From Gavia stellata (lineage: Eukaryota > Chordata > Aves > Gaviiformes > Gaviidae), in the NCBI RefSeq assembly GCF_030936135.1, contig NW_026776913.1, positions 1,922,001 to 1,986,000 on the forward strand: a stretch of DNA of 64,000 nucleotides, read 5' to 3'. The position numbers and the translations under genes are program-made. Shown here one piece after another: positions 54,501-62,872 of the stretch (positions are counted from its first letter, which is position 1; each line of letters opens with the position of its first letter). The notes beneath the pieces are model-generated. The model did no database searches and had not been told where the DNA came from. It worked only from the letters and a program-made list of their open reading frames with translations.

Positions 54501-54833
54501 GTGGTGAGGAACAGGGAGGGAAGTGATGTACAGAACCCATGGGGCGAACTGCAACGTCCTGCTTCGCTGCTTGCAGGGGGCAGCCTGCACTCCCAGAGAA
54601 GTGCCGGGGTCCCTGGAGCTGAAGGAGTCACCTCGTCCCTGTCCCTGGGGAGTACGGGCTATGATGATGCTGAAGAGGTGTCTCTGGCACATCCTTGTGA
54701 GGACACAAAGGCTGTGACACCGGAGCTCAGTGCACAACAGTGCCCGAGCCCCAGGCCAGGAGAGCCCAACCCTGCTGTGCCGCTGGGTGCAGCCAGGAGG
54801 GAGGAGAGGTCTGTGCAGCTGGGAGAGCTGTGA
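33493..54833 (+). CDS. Giant WC1/CD163-type SRCR receptor, 15 SRCR domains
   Basis: Reconstructed from 23 coding exons, all joined in phase 1 and summing to 5,601 coding bases (about 1866 residues). Order: signal peptide (about 1-22); SRCR domains A1-B1-A2-B2-A3-B3-A4-B4-A5-B5 (about 23-1062), then C, D, E, F (to about 1486); a 21-residue linker; SRCR G (about 1508-1612); a short stalk; one transmembrane helix (about 1637-1663); and a roughly 200-residue tail. Membership of the WC1/CD163/CD163L1/SCART family is shown by the linker ending in C-T-D-R-E-K-I-R before the last domain, F's [11 protein letters not shown], and tail motifs EAVYEEV and GYDDAEEV. These proteins are surface receptors of macrophages or gamma-delta T cells that bind proteins or microbes. 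Any specific ligand or cell type here is unknown. WC1 has 6 or 11 SRCR domains and CD163 has 9, so this gene is unusually long. No broken exon is seen in the chosen path. Confidence 0.85.
34563..34877 (+). CDS. SRCR domain A1 (exon 2), founder of the A type
   Basis: 105 codons between TTGTTTAAAG (34562) and GTAAGG (34878). All eight group B cysteines are present ([45 protein letters not shown]). It differs from A2-A5 by CDDYW instead of CGDYW or CGDDW, by EAHQAGSF instead of GAPQYGHF (RAPQYGHF in A4), and by CKGTES, which lacks the N-G-T glycosylation site of the later copies. About 470 bases upstream and 250 bases downstream also resemble the repeat unit, so this is an older, diverged copy outside the homogenised array. 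Confidence 0.88.
36298..36606 (+). CDS. SRCR domain B1 (exon 3)
   Basis: 103 codons after GTTTTTTTCCAG, ending at GTAAGA (36607). Eight cysteines: [40 protein letters not shown] and VTC. A glycosylation site N-E-S follows the fifth cysteine. The last partial codon is T, which sets the residue at the B1-A2 junction. Confidence 0.9.
37269..37583 (+). CDS. SRCR domain A2 (exon 4)
   Basis: Carries CGDDWSMDD and VVCTQLDCG (Thr here, Lys in the other copies) and an N-G-T site in VGCNGTES. Two in-frame acceptors lie 9 bases apart: CAG at 37257-37259 (exon from 37260) and AAG at 37266-37268 (exon from 37269, the position homologous to A1). The upstream CAG is a better consensus. Both keep the frame. 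Confidence 0.88.
38887..39030 (+). pseudogene. Dead SRCR pseudo-exon, unit 1
   Basis: Homologous to the first half of the B exon, including the acceptor (GGTTGGTCCAG). SVQLV matches [16 protein letters not shown] matches [11 protein letters not shown], and MVCR matches VVCR. It has a TGA at the eighth codon and a TAG soon after, and the second half of the domain is gone. It lies about 200 bases before the next B exon. Confidence 0.85.
39238..39546 (+). CDS. SRCR domain B2 (exon 5)
   Basis: Same protein sequence as B1 by eye, with the same acceptor and donor. The flanking intron has the GGGCGGAGGA variant, shared with unit 4 but not with units 1 and 3. Confidence 0.9.
40209..40523 (+). CDS. 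SRCR domain A3 (exon 6)
   Basis: The GDYWGMDD form, shared with A5 and unlike A2 and A4. Eight cysteines and the N-G-T site are kept. The alternative CAG acceptor would start the exon at 40200. Confidence 0.88.
41827..41970 (+). pseudogene. Dead SRCR pseudo-exon, unit 2
   Basis: Counterpart of 38887-39030 with the same early TGA. It has a variant stretch (AGTGATCCATGAGG, CCTTTAGAAAACTG) shared with unit 3 and not with units 1 and 4, and an extra stop in that stretch. Confidence 0.85.
42178..42486 (+). CDS. SRCR domain B3 (exon 7)
   Basis: Same protein sequence as B1 and B2 by eye. The flanking intron carries the GGGCGGGGGA variant, as in unit 1. Confidence 0.9.
43149..43463 (+). CDS. SRCR domain A4 (exon 8)
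   Basis: The GDDWSMDD form, as in A2. Private changes are Ala to Val before EVRLADGG and Gly to Arg in SAVRAPQYG. The alternative CAG acceptor would start the exon at 43140. Confidence 0.88.
44767..44910 (+). pseudogene. Dead SRCR pseudo-exon, unit 3
   Basis: Same inactivating TGA as the other copies. It shares the CCTTTAGAAAACT variant with unit 2 and has a private ATC change before TGTGACTCAC. Confidence 0.85.
45118..45426 (+). CDS. SRCR domain B4 (exon 9)
   Basis: Differs from B1-B3 by His for Arg in [10 protein letters not shown] and by a changed pyrimidine tract (TTTGTGTTTTTTCCAG). Both differences are shared with B5 only. Confidence 0.9.
46089..46403 (+). CDS. SRCR domain A5 (exon 10)
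   Basis: Protein sequence the same as A3 by eye (GDYWGMDD form), with a silent ACG/ACA difference near the end. The alternative CAG acceptor would start the exon at 46080. Confidence 0.88.
47707..47850 (+). pseudogene. Dead SRCR pseudo-exon, unit 4
   Basis: Has the AGCGATGCATGAGG / CCTCTGGATAACTG form seen in unit 1, although the A exon of this unit groups with unit 2. This is one of the signs of mosaic exchange. Confidence 0.85.
48058..48366 (+). CDS. SRCR domain B5 (exon 11), last array domain
   Basis: KSHCSGR form, like B4. It has two private changes (TGTGGTGTGG for TGCGGCGTGG, silent) and ends in C rather than T before GTAAGG (48367), so the codon at the junction with exon 12 is CAG (Gln). 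Sequence similarity to the array stops here. Confidence 0.9.
48595..48909 (+). CDS. SRCR domain C (exon 12)
   Basis: After [51 protein letters not shown], a central HCDGTEAH and AAVICS. Eight cysteines. N-G-S glycosylation site near the start. Donor GTGAGT at 48910. Confidence 0.9.
49453..49779 (+). CDS. SRCR domain D (exon 13), six-cysteine variant
   Basis: 109 codons after [29 protein letters not shown]. The usual TVCDD is replaced by RVLDDQW, and the seventh cysteine is absent ([20 protein letters not shown]). The missing positions 2 and 7 are disulfide partners in group B domains, so the loss is coordinated. The other six cysteines remain. N-L-T and N-T-S glycosylation sites. Donor GTGAGC at 49780. 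Confidence 0.88.
49866..50180 (+). CDS. SRCR domain E (exon 14)
   Basis: Separated from D by an 86-bp intron. [51 protein letters not shown] and VVCSG. A textbook group B domain with eight cysteines and the acidic DDGWD / SDA cluster that binds calcium in several family members. The donor is the less common GTCTGT (50181). Confidence 0.9.
50538..50852 (+). CDS. SRCR domain F (exon 15), CD163 domain-6-like
   Basis: [49 protein letters not shown] and HIICN. The V-F-Y-N-G-T-W-G-S and W-Q-C-P-S-x-P-W words are typical of the domain just before the linker in CD163-type proteins. The calcium-site DDxWD is replaced by SNSMT. Donor GTAACT (50853). Confidence 0.9.
51326..51388 (+). CDS. Pro/Ser/Thr linker exon (exon 16)
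   Basis: 21 codons after [30 protein letters not shown] with two cysteines and an N-S-T site, donor GTAGGG. A short linker with a C-P-x(n)-C-T end followed by D-R-E-K is a hallmark of the WC1/CD163 group. Confidence 0.82.
51477..51791 (+). CDS. SRCR domain G (exon 17), membrane-proximal
   Basis: [62 protein letters not shown] and AAVRCSG. All eight cysteines and the acidic cluster are intact. Donor GTGAGT (51792). Confidence 0.9.
52213..52248 (+). CDS. Stalk exon (exon 18)
   Basis: 36 bases after CCTCCTCTGCAG encoding [12 protein letters not shown], donor GTAACT at 52249. Phase 1 on both sides, so it could be skipped without a frame change. Less certain than the SRCR exons because of its size. 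Confidence 0.65.
52530..52667 (+). CDS. Transmembrane exon (exon 19)
   Basis: A 46-codon exon. After [12 protein letters not shown] comes an unbroken hydrophobic run ([20 protein letters not shown]), then [12 protein letters not shown], a basic stop-transfer. Donor GTGGGT (52668). This defines a type I membrane protein. Confidence 0.85.
53383..53478 (+). CDS. Cytoplasmic exon 20 with YEEV motif
   Basis: [20 protein letters not shown] then a basic end. E-A-V-Y-E-E-(L/I/V)-x-Y is the Src-kinase-phosphorylated signalling motif of WC1. Donor GTGGGT (53479). The nearby second tyrosine (VVYSPAW) makes a compact two-tyrosine unit. Confidence 0.82.
53903..53986 (+). CDS. Cytoplasmic exon 21
   Basis: 28 codons after [31 protein letters not shown] with an acidic end. 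Ser- and Glu-rich, suggesting casein-kinase sites or an acidic sorting signal. Donor GTAACG (53987). Confidence 0.75.
54196..54348 (+). CDS. Cytoplasmic exon 22 with GYDDAREV motif
   Basis: 51 codons after [39 protein letters not shown] and [15 protein letters not shown] is the second conserved tyrosine motif of the WC1/CD163L1 tail. Donor GTGAGA (54349). Confidence 0.82.
54577..54833 (+). CDS. Last coding exon 23 with GYDDAEEV motif
   Basis: After [46 protein letters not shown] and [11 protein letters not shown], ending [10 protein letters not shown] and TGA at 54831-54833. It repeats the tyrosine motif of the previous exon. Confidence 0.82.
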
Positions 54834-54934
54834 GCTCCAGGGCACCATCTCCCTTGACCCATGCGCAGCAGAAACAGTCCAGAGTTTCCTCTATTTTTCT
54901 TCCCATTCTTATGCTGTACATCATATTTGTTCTT

Positions 54935-54940
54935 ATTAAA
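54935..54940 (+). terminator. Poly(A) signal of the SRCR gene
   Basis: ATTAAA about 100 bases after the stop, in a short AT-rich stretch, followed by a G-rich segment. The common single-base variant of AATAAA. Confidence 0.65.
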
Positions 54941-54959
54941 AGTCTCGGGGGACTTTGAC

Positions 54960-57944
54960 CCTGAGCTGCTGCTTGCCTGCCCAGGTGTCGCGGTGTCTCC
55001 CTGAGGCTGGTCTAGGGGAGCAGAGCACAAAGACATGGTGGTGGGGAAGGGGTGTGTCTCAGGGACAGCAGGCTTGGGGTGAGGTTGTGGGGCTGCAAGA
55101 GCCCATGGTCCCTGGGGGATAATCGTACTGACAGAGACACTTCCATCCTGCTGGCCACGGGCAGTTTCTAGTCAAAATGTCTCTCTGATAGGTCCCATGA
55201 TGCGACCCCAGTGGGAGCACCCACTTCCTCACCCCGGGGTTTCCCAGCTGCTCCTTGCCCCAGGCCCTACCTTCTGGTCCCACAGTGCAGAGGCCATGAC
55301 AGAGCTGCCATGTCAGGGTAAGCCCTGGGCTGTGGCCCCACACAAGTGAGCCCTAAGGCGGCTGCAGTGCCCTGAACACCCCAGCCCACCCCAGGGGGGT
55401 CATGGCCACAGATTACCTCCCACAATGGTTCGGAGGCAGTTCTGCTCCCCACTGCCCCAGCACAGGGTGCAGAGCCACTGTCTGGGACACATGGGACTGG
55501 AATTCCCTCTCCTCATGCTCTGCCAGGACCCAAGTCTCCAGGGGCTGTTCCTGCTGCCCAGGCACTCGCAGACCCCGAGCACTCTTGTCACAGCCGCAGA
55601 GCTGCCTTCTTCCTGAGCAGGGGCTGTAAGGCTCCATGGCAGCCCTATGACCCCCTCCTCCTGCTCCCCTCCAGCCCCCACCCCTGTCCTCCTTTGCCTC
55701 ACCAGTGGTGCCAGTCTGGGTTTGTGTCGGGGCAGTACTTGTGTGCAGGTACAGGAGGGGTGGGAGCAGGGGGAATGGGGGCACCTTTCTCTCAGCGCTG
55801 TTGGAGGGCCAGGGGGATGGAGAAAGGATCCCCACGAGACGTGTGCTGCAGCCAAAAGCCATGTCCCAGCCCCTGGCCTGGAGAAGGGCCCGTCCAGGAG
55901 GATGCTCATGTAGGCACATTACCATGGCAGAGGAGATTTTTGTGTCCCTCCCCTAAAGCAGGTACTGCTGGGAGCTGAGCCAGGGTCCATCTCTGCTCAG
56001 GCTTTTACCTGCCCCAGTGCCCACGGCAGAGAAACCTCTTATGCAGAAGCCAGGCAGGGAGAAGGATTTGACACCTGGGCAGGAACTGGTGCCCAAACTG
56101 CCCTCCCTGCTCCCACTGGTGGATCTCCACACCCCTCCAGCTCTTCCCCAATGGACTCCTCTGCTGCGGGCTGGAAGGTGCGTTGGCTGTCTGTGGCAGG
56201 GCTCCCTGTGGGGAGCAGCTGCAGCTCAGTAGCACTGCAAAGAGCAGGATCTGGCCCTAGAGGAGAAGAGAGGCAGCAGCTGTTGCCAGCATCCTCTTCT
56301 ACGGCAGCGTTGCCCCATTCCCTGCTGGGAGCTCCTCTACACCTGGGGTGACCCTGGGGGGACCTGGGGGAGCCCAGGCTCACACATCCCTCTGCCCCAC
56401 ACCCTGGAGCCTTCCTGCTGGCAGCCCCCATGGGAGAGCAGCGATGGGTGACATTCATGGGCACTGCAAACAGCCTCCTTTCCCTGGAAAACTACCCACT
56501 GGGGCAAGCTGCAGCCCTGCATCTCAGAGAAGTAACGTATAAAAGTGAAGTAAAGAGGAAGGGAGGAGTGTTATCTTCTGAACACAGGATGGCGGGGGCC
56601 TCCGGGCAGTACAGACACTGACCTGCAGACTCAAGGTGCCCCAGGTGGGGACCAGGGAGAAGAGCCCAGTGGTGGTCCTGCGCCACCTCCCCGCCAGCTC
56701 TGCCCTCCCACAGGCGTAATATTTCTCCCCTGCTCTGGCACCTGGTAGAGGTTTGCGTCCTCCTCCTTGGGGAGATGAGCCACAGGCCTGGGTGTGCTTG
56801 AGGGGGCAGCACAGCTGAGCAGAAAGAGCCCATTTCATGGCATTTTAGGACCTGAACATTCTGGCCCTGCAGGCTGGCTCTGTTCTCTGCAGGAGGCAGG
56901 ATCATCACTGTGCCCCAGATCCGTGCTTGCTCCTGCAGCTCCCAAGGACCGACCTGAGGGGGGGTCACAGTGAGAGCCCAACTCTCAGCACTGCTGCCCT
57001 ACGCTGGGCAGAGCTCGGCTGTTGAAAACCCAGAGGAGAGCAGCCTTATTTCTCTTAGTTTGGGCTCACCGTTCCCGGGGGCTGGGCGTTCTGCAGTGAA
57101 AGGCCATGTCTCACAACCCATTTTGATTGAGGGTGTTTTTGCTGATGGAGCAGCTGAGGCACCACCTTCTGGCCCTCACCACCTGGGCATGGCTTTGGAC
57201 AAGCCTGTGCATCCCTGATCCCACCATCACAGGGTGGACGGAGACACCCAACACCCAGAAACAAGAGGTGGGCACCGGCCCCACCAAACCCACCTCTGCA
57301 GGGCTGTGCCTGACCTCAGCAGCTCCAGGTTCCCTGAGCTGAGGCTCTGCTCTAAGCCAGTGGTGACAGCGGAAGGAGAAGGAGCTGGAGGCAGGGTCAG
57401 GGTAAGAAATGTCATTCCATTCCTCCAGCTGGGGGTCCCACAGCCCTGCCCAGGCTCCTCCAACTCAGACACCCTACCTGCTGGCACAGAGGAGTGTTTC
57501 CCATGTGGTATGGCATCTCCACCTGGAGACAGGACAATCTCAGACCCTTATCCCTGGAGACCCACCAGGGCAGCATGGCCCTGGTCCCAAAGGACACCTG
57601 GGCTGTACCAGCACCCTCACACCACATCTCTCAGTGCAGCCAGAAAGGATTCCCAGTGTGCTGACCTCTATCCCCTCCCTGAGGTCTCCTCACAGGGGCA
57701 CTCTGCTGCCAAGCATTGTCCCTGGGCGGTGGGTGGGGTGGGTGTGTGGTGCAGGGCAGTGACCTGAGCTCAGGTCCAGCACAGCTACCTGCTTCTCCTC
57801 CAAGAGGGGGCTCAGCAGAGGCAGCGCACACAGCCCTCCTCACCTCACAGCCAAGCCCTGGGTGGGCAGGGCAGGCCCACAGAGCCTGGGGAGGATCAGT
57901 GCCTGCACCTGCCTGAGGCTGGGGAGTCAGGGCAAAAGCACCCC
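54960..57944. other. No gene recognised
   Basis: 3 kb of GC-rich sequence with overlapping open frames up to 177 codons on both strands. No SRCR exon, other domain, tRNA or repeat family is recognised. Distal regulatory sequence of the SRCR gene could lie here but cannot be shown. Confidence 0.45.
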
Positions 57945-58016
57945 TGGAGATGCTGGCACCTGAACCCAGGACCGCCGACATGCGAAGTGGGCACTCTTCC
58001 ACTGAGCTACATCCCC
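57945..58016 (-). tRNA. tRNA-Ala(CGC)-like, probably decayed
   Basis: The 72-base minus-strand sequence folds as a cloverleaf: acceptor GGGGATG/CATCTCC fully paired (one G-U), D arm GCTC/GAGT, anticodon loop TTCGCAT with anticodon CGC, T arm CTGGG/GCCAG. The A box and acceptor match vertebrate tRNA-Ala closely. Decay signs are one mismatch in the anticodon stem (29-41), a G-G mismatch at 53-61 and G at position 58 where A is near universal, which also weakens the B box. Probably a pseudogene. Confidence 0.72.
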
Positions 58017-58881
58017 TTGACACCTGCCAGCATCAGAGACACTCGCATCCTGTTGATGTGCCTATGACAAGCACAGTCTTGTCCCCTGGGTGCCCAGGGA
58101 CACTGCAGACAACAGCGCTTGAATCCTCCTGAGATGGGGGAAGTCAGGACCAGCACTCTGCTGGGGCCCGATCCTGGCACAGGGCTGCACTGCAGAATGC
58201 TGCCCCTTCAACATCTCTGCAGGGCAATGGGGCAGGAGGAGGCTCTTGCTGCAGGTGCTGCTGCCATGATCTGGCCTACTCCATGGTGTTTCAATGGAGA
58301 AGAGGAAATCCCTTCCCCTGAGCCTCCTCTGCCACCCAGGGCAACAGCCCTCTGTGCCACATCTGTCCCCAACTCCACAGCAGGAGCAGTGCAACAGGGG
58401 GAGGGGAATGCCCTCCCTGAGGTGAGGTACCCCCAGGCTCTGATGGCACCCCAGGGCATGTGGTGGAGAGGACATGGGGGCAGAAATCCTACACCTCTTC
58501 CTCCAGGCACTGGGCCTCCCCCTGCACCCCTCTGTCCCCCAGCATCCCTGGAGGTGGGGTGAACAGCAAGCTTCCATCTCCCTGGGGCCAAGGGTGTGGG
58601 TAGGGCTCAGGGACCTTCCCACTCCTTCAGCCCTGAGGACTGTCCTGACAGCAAAGCAGTGCCCTGGGACAGCCCTGGCTGCGGCCTCTGGGGCAGGGTG
58701 GGTGAGCGTGTTCAGCTCTTCACTCAACGGTCGATGGTTTGACCACATGCAGGGGTGGTGTTGTCATGGTGGTAAAGCTGGGGCAATTGTGGTGCCCAAT
58801 GCCATAGACTTTTCCCTGCTGAGCCCTTGCCTGGCAAGGAGGGTTTGTGCGAATTAAAGCAGACCACAGTCACCGTGAACT
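58017..58881. other. No gene recognised
   Basis: GC-rich spacer between two tRNA-like sequences. The 228-codon minus frame has no recognisable domain. Confidence 0.45.
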
Positions 58882-58965
58882 TCTGGGGTGGCTGAGTGGA
58901 GTTAAGGGGATGGACTGCTCATCTAGTCTGCTTTGCACACAGGGCCCCAAAGCCCATCCTCAGCA
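58882..58965 (+). tRNA. tRNA-Ser(GCT)-like pseudogene
   Basis: 84 bases resembling a class II tRNA-Ser: TGGCTGAGTGG and GTTAAGGGGATGGACT match the D arm and anticodon stem of vertebrate tRNA-Ser. The anticodon loop has GCT, a long variable arm follows (CTGCTTTGCACACAG), and the end CATCCTCAGCA pairs with TCTGGGG except at position 1. The T loop is badly changed (CCCCAAA for TTCGAAT), so the internal promoter B box is lost. Confidence 0.6.
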
Positions 58966-60461
58966 ATGGCTCTCCCGTTCTTGCTCAAGAAAGACCTAGA
59001 AGGACTCTTGGAGCAGTGACAATCCTGCAGGCACTACCCCTGCGGCCAAGCATTTTCAAGCTCATGCTCAAAGCTGACAAGACAGCAGCTGTGCTGTGAC
59101 AGACGGTCTCTCACCGCCTCTCACTTGCGCTCGGTCACAACAAACGCAAACTCCTCTAGAGGTGCATGCCTGGGGAGCCAGCCCTGAGGCAGCCGATCTG
59201 CAGGGAGCTAGGACGTGCACATTGCTGTGGGACTATAGTCCAGTATGTGCCATTCCTTGGCCTGACCGGTTGACTGGGGAGATGCTCAGGCTGGAGACAG
59301 AGAGGCATGTCCTGGGTCACAGTTGTCACTGTCTTCCTGATGGGTGAGAAGGGTTCTGTAGCAGCAAGAGGTTGCAAGAGTGGAGCCCAGCAGCTTGTTG
59401 GAGCTCATGAGCAGGTCTTTCTTCCTCTGGACAGTGTCTGATGGCTGTGAAGGGCTGCAGCTGGGCTGGACAGTCCAGTCTGGTGGGTGAGCATATTTGG
59501 GTATGGAAACTGGGGACTGTTGAGACAGGTGTGCTGTGAGCCCCGGGTTTGGTGCTGATGGGATGGAGAACACAGAAGCAGGTGTGATGCTGAGGAAATG
59601 CAGAGGGAGGTAAATCTGGAGCGTAAAAACGACATCCAGCGGTCGAACTGGTGCTGTACGGAAGTCACAGTGTGAGAGTTGGTGACGTTTAATGCTAGAC
59701 CGCAGGGGAGCCACTGCTGGCATTTCTGTCCGGACTTGTGCCCTTGCAGCAGGGAGGAACTGATGCAGAGGGATGTTCATGTGGGGCCCCAGAGGGGTCC
59801 CCCTGTGCCGTGTATTTCCTTGCTGATGTGCAGAGAGCAGCATGTTTGTGTTTCATCAAACTTTGCAGCAGGGGGGCAAAGGGGTCCAAGAAACTCTGCT
59901 CAGGACAGCGTGTGACTAAGCCCATGCGCCACAGGGGACGATCCTCAGCACAGCTTTGTCAGCTGCCCTTCGCACATCTGAGGTCTCGCTGCGACAGACC
60001 TCTGGAGGGAGGCTGCTGCCGTTCAGGCCTCAGCTCCAGGGAGTGCCTCTCCCTGGCACTGGGGGGACGGTGGCCTCCCCCATGGGCAGTATGCTCTGGT
60101 CTGGGAACTGAGGTCCAGGTGAAGGATGTGTGTGAGGAGGGGTGCAGCCTGTGCACCATCGAGAATGACAAAGAGGACAGAGACAGGGTCTTTGCAGAGA
60201 CCCCGCAAAGGAGGGATCCCGATTGCTGTGGAGCAGGGAAGGAGGGACAGATGCAGACCGCCCCGAAGAAGCACTGACTAGGGAGTCCTGTCCAGGGCAA
60301 GCCTGGGGACTTGTGGTGCAAGAGGAAGGCTCCTTCTAACCCCCAGATCTGCAGCTACAGTGCACGGGCAGTGCTCTGGCAAGAGGTGAAGGAGCAAGGA
60401 GGGCCAGGGCAGGATGCAAGAAGGCAGACAGGCTCTGCAAAAATCAAAGGGAGAAAATCAT
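58966..60461. other. No gene recognised
   Basis: 1.5 kb between tRNA-like sequences. Open frames up to 185 codons occur on both strands. None is recognisable. Confidence 0.45.
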
Positions 60462-60534
60462 TGCTGAAGCCTGGGGTTGAACCAGGGACCTTTAGGTCTT
60501 CAGTCTAATGCTCTCCCAGCCGGGCTACATTAGC
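60462..60534 (-). tRNA. tRNA-Phe(GAA)-like, probably decayed
   Basis: A 73-base cloverleaf on minus: anticodon loop CTGAAGA with GAA, anticodon stem TTAGA/CCTAA, variable AGGTC and a perfect T stem CCTGG/CCAGG with loop TTCAACC. These follow vertebrate tRNA-Phe closely. The acceptor (GCTAATG/CTTCAGC) has mismatches at 4-69 and 6-67, and single mismatches occur in the D stem (12-23) and anticodon stem (31-39). The B box is nearly intact, so Pol III transcription remains possible. Confidence 0.72.
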
Positions 60535-60955
60535 CCTGCCCCAGCAGCCCTTGTCCCAGTTCCACCCCGTCCAGGCCACCGGCTGACACACAAGAGGAGA
60601 GCGCCTTGGGGACATTCCCAGAAAAAAGCTGTGCCCAGCACCTGGCCTCTCCCTGCCTCCATGGCCAGGTGGGCTCCAGGTGTGGGGTGGGGCCAGCTTA
60701 GAGTAGGAGTGCCAAGATATGTGTCGGGCCTCAAGTACAAAGCTGACGGTGGTGAGGGCAAGTGGGCAGGGTAGGCACGTGCAGCTGCAAAAACTGAGGG
60801 TGGAAGAAGTGTGGGGTTGGTGGAAGAGCTCTCTCACAGGGAAGAGAGGGCCCAGGGGAGGCAGAGCTTGCGCTGGTGCCATAGGCTTTTGCTTCTTTCT
60901 TGCATGAGCAAGAGTATTTTTTTCAATGTTTGGAGATGATATTTAGGGGGAAAGA
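60535..60955. other. No gene recognised
   Basis: No feature recognised between the tRNA-Phe-like sequence and the antisense CR1. Confidence 0.45.
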
Positions 60956-60959
60956 AGGC

Positions 60960-61745
60960 TTGAAAACCTCCAAGGATCAGGACTGCACAACCACTCAGGG
61001 CAACTTCTTCCAGTCCATGAGTGACCTTATGATTACGACCCCGTGGACCTCATGGTCCTTATCTCCCACCTGAACATTCTTTCAACTTTTGTCCCTTTCC
61101 TCTCATTTTCCCACCATGCACCATGACGAAGAGCCTGGCTCTATCTCCTTAACTGCCTGATAGGAACTGAAATGCTTGTATAAGGTTTCCCGAAGCCTTC
61201 CCGTCTCCATACTGAACAGTGTTCCCTCAGCCTTTCCTCAGGTGGAAAGTTCTCCAGCCCCCTGCACACTCACACACACCTGCCTGTACTGGTGCCCCTT
61301 CACTGAACTCACTCCGGTTGATCCATGTCTTTCCAGTATTGGGGGTAGTAGGCTCCAAACTCAGTGCGGTACTGTGCGTGTGGTCTAGTGAGCACTGAAT
61401 AGAGGGGCAGAATGCCTCTCCCTTCTCTCCTGGATATGCTTCTGTTCATACACCTTGTTGTCCACCATGACCCCCAGGGCCTTTTCTGCTGAGCTGGGCC
61501 CCAGCTGGGGCTGTTGCCCAGGGTTAGGCCACCCCGCGGGTAGGACTTGGCATTTTTCCTCTCTGAAATCTAGTAGGTTCTTGTTGGCCCACTCTACCAA
61601 CCTGTCAGAGTTCCTCCAGAAAGCAGCCCTCCCGTGTAGACACTGGTCCCTTGCCTCAGTTTTGTGTCATCTGCAAACTCTGTCAGCTCCTCCAGGACAC
61701 TGATAACATCGTTAAGTCCCAGGAGAGACTCCAGTGCATCCAGTC
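60960..61745 (-). mobile_element. CR1 LINE fragment, antisense
   Basis: On minus, EFADDTKLRQG is followed by WANKNLLDFREEKCQVLPA and GVMVDNKV, the part of the reverse transcriptase after the catalytic box (F-A-D-D intact here). Lower coordinates continue into a CR1-like 3' region. Frameshifts separate the pieces. The 3' limit near 60960 is approximate. Confidence 0.68.
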
Positions 61746-61827
61746 AGTCTTTTGCTCACCTCTTTGCCCACCTATCAAGACTGTAGCTTCCTAGGTTCAA
61801 TACGGGAGTATGGTGGGAGACAGTGCG

Positions 61828-62872
61828 TGGTGGGTTGACCTTGGCTGGCTGCCAGATGCCCACCCAGCCACTCTCTCACTCCTCCTCCTCAATAGTGCAG
61901 GGGAGAAAAAAGGGAAAAAAAAGCTCAGGGCTTGACATAAAAGCAGGGACATGACTTCCCAATTACCATCATGAGCAAAACAGACTCAACTTGTTGGAAA
62001 TTAATGTAATTTAGTACCGATTCAAATAGGTTTGGATAGTGAGAAGAAAAGGTAAATATTACAATGGCACCTCCCCTTTCTCCCTTCTTCCCAGGCTCAG
62101 CTTGATTCCTTCATTGCTGTTTCCTCTACCTCCTTTCCCCGTGAGTGGTAAAAGGAGGAATGGGGATTGCAGTTAGTTCATCACACTTCACCTCTGCTGT
62201 TCCCTCCTTGCACTTTCCCCGTGGCAACCTTCCCACAGGCTAGAGTTCTTTCAGGAAATACCCAACTCCTCTGGCACTTGATCCTCCACAGGCTGCAGGG
62301 AAATACCTGCTCCATTGTGGTCCCTCCGTGGGCTGCAGGGCAATCTCTTCTGCGGCATCTGGAGCTCCTCCTCCCGCTCCTTCTTCACCGACCCTGATGT
62401 TTGCAGGAAGTTTTCTCACACCTTTTTTTGCCTTACTCCTGTCCCACTCTGGCATTTGTGCCCTTTCTTAAATACATTTTCACAGAGGTGCCACCAGCTT
62501 GGCTGATGGGCTTAGCTTTTGCCAGCAGTAGGTCTATTGCAGAGCTGGCTGGACTTGGCTGTGTCGGGCATGGGGTAACCCATTGCCTCTTCTAACATGG
62601 GCTCCTGATGCCCCTCCCCTAGGAAAAAAGCGGACACAGACACCAACAGAGAGCAAAAAACTTGGCCTTGCTAAATGACATCCCCTGCTCTTCCATCATC
62701 AAGAAATCCAAACTACGCATTGGAGGGGAAGAGAGAGAAACAGAAAAGGCCTCGACACTGTGCAAGCACTGCTCAGCAATAGCTAAAACAGTTATTAACA
62801 CTGTTTTGGCCACTGATGCAAAGCACCAGATGAGCTGCTATGAGGAAGGTTAATCCCAACCCAGCGAGACCC
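61828..62872. mobile_element. Long avian LTR (endogenous retrovirus)
   Basis: Begins TGGTGGGTTGACCTTGGCTG followed by GCCAGATGCCCACCC, then an A-rich run, GAGCAAAACAGACTCAACTT, repeated GGGCTGCAGGG-type units at 62290-62345, and an end near GATGAGCTGCTATGAGGAAG / TTAATCCCAACCCAG. This arrangement is a common interspersed LTR-type repeat of bird genomes. Class, orientation and exact ends are not fixed. No coding capacity. Confidence 0.6.

Noticed and set aside
58062-58748. 228-codon minus-strand frame between tRNA-like sequences
   Set aside because: Low-complexity composition and no recognisable domain; other frames in the same stretch are also open.
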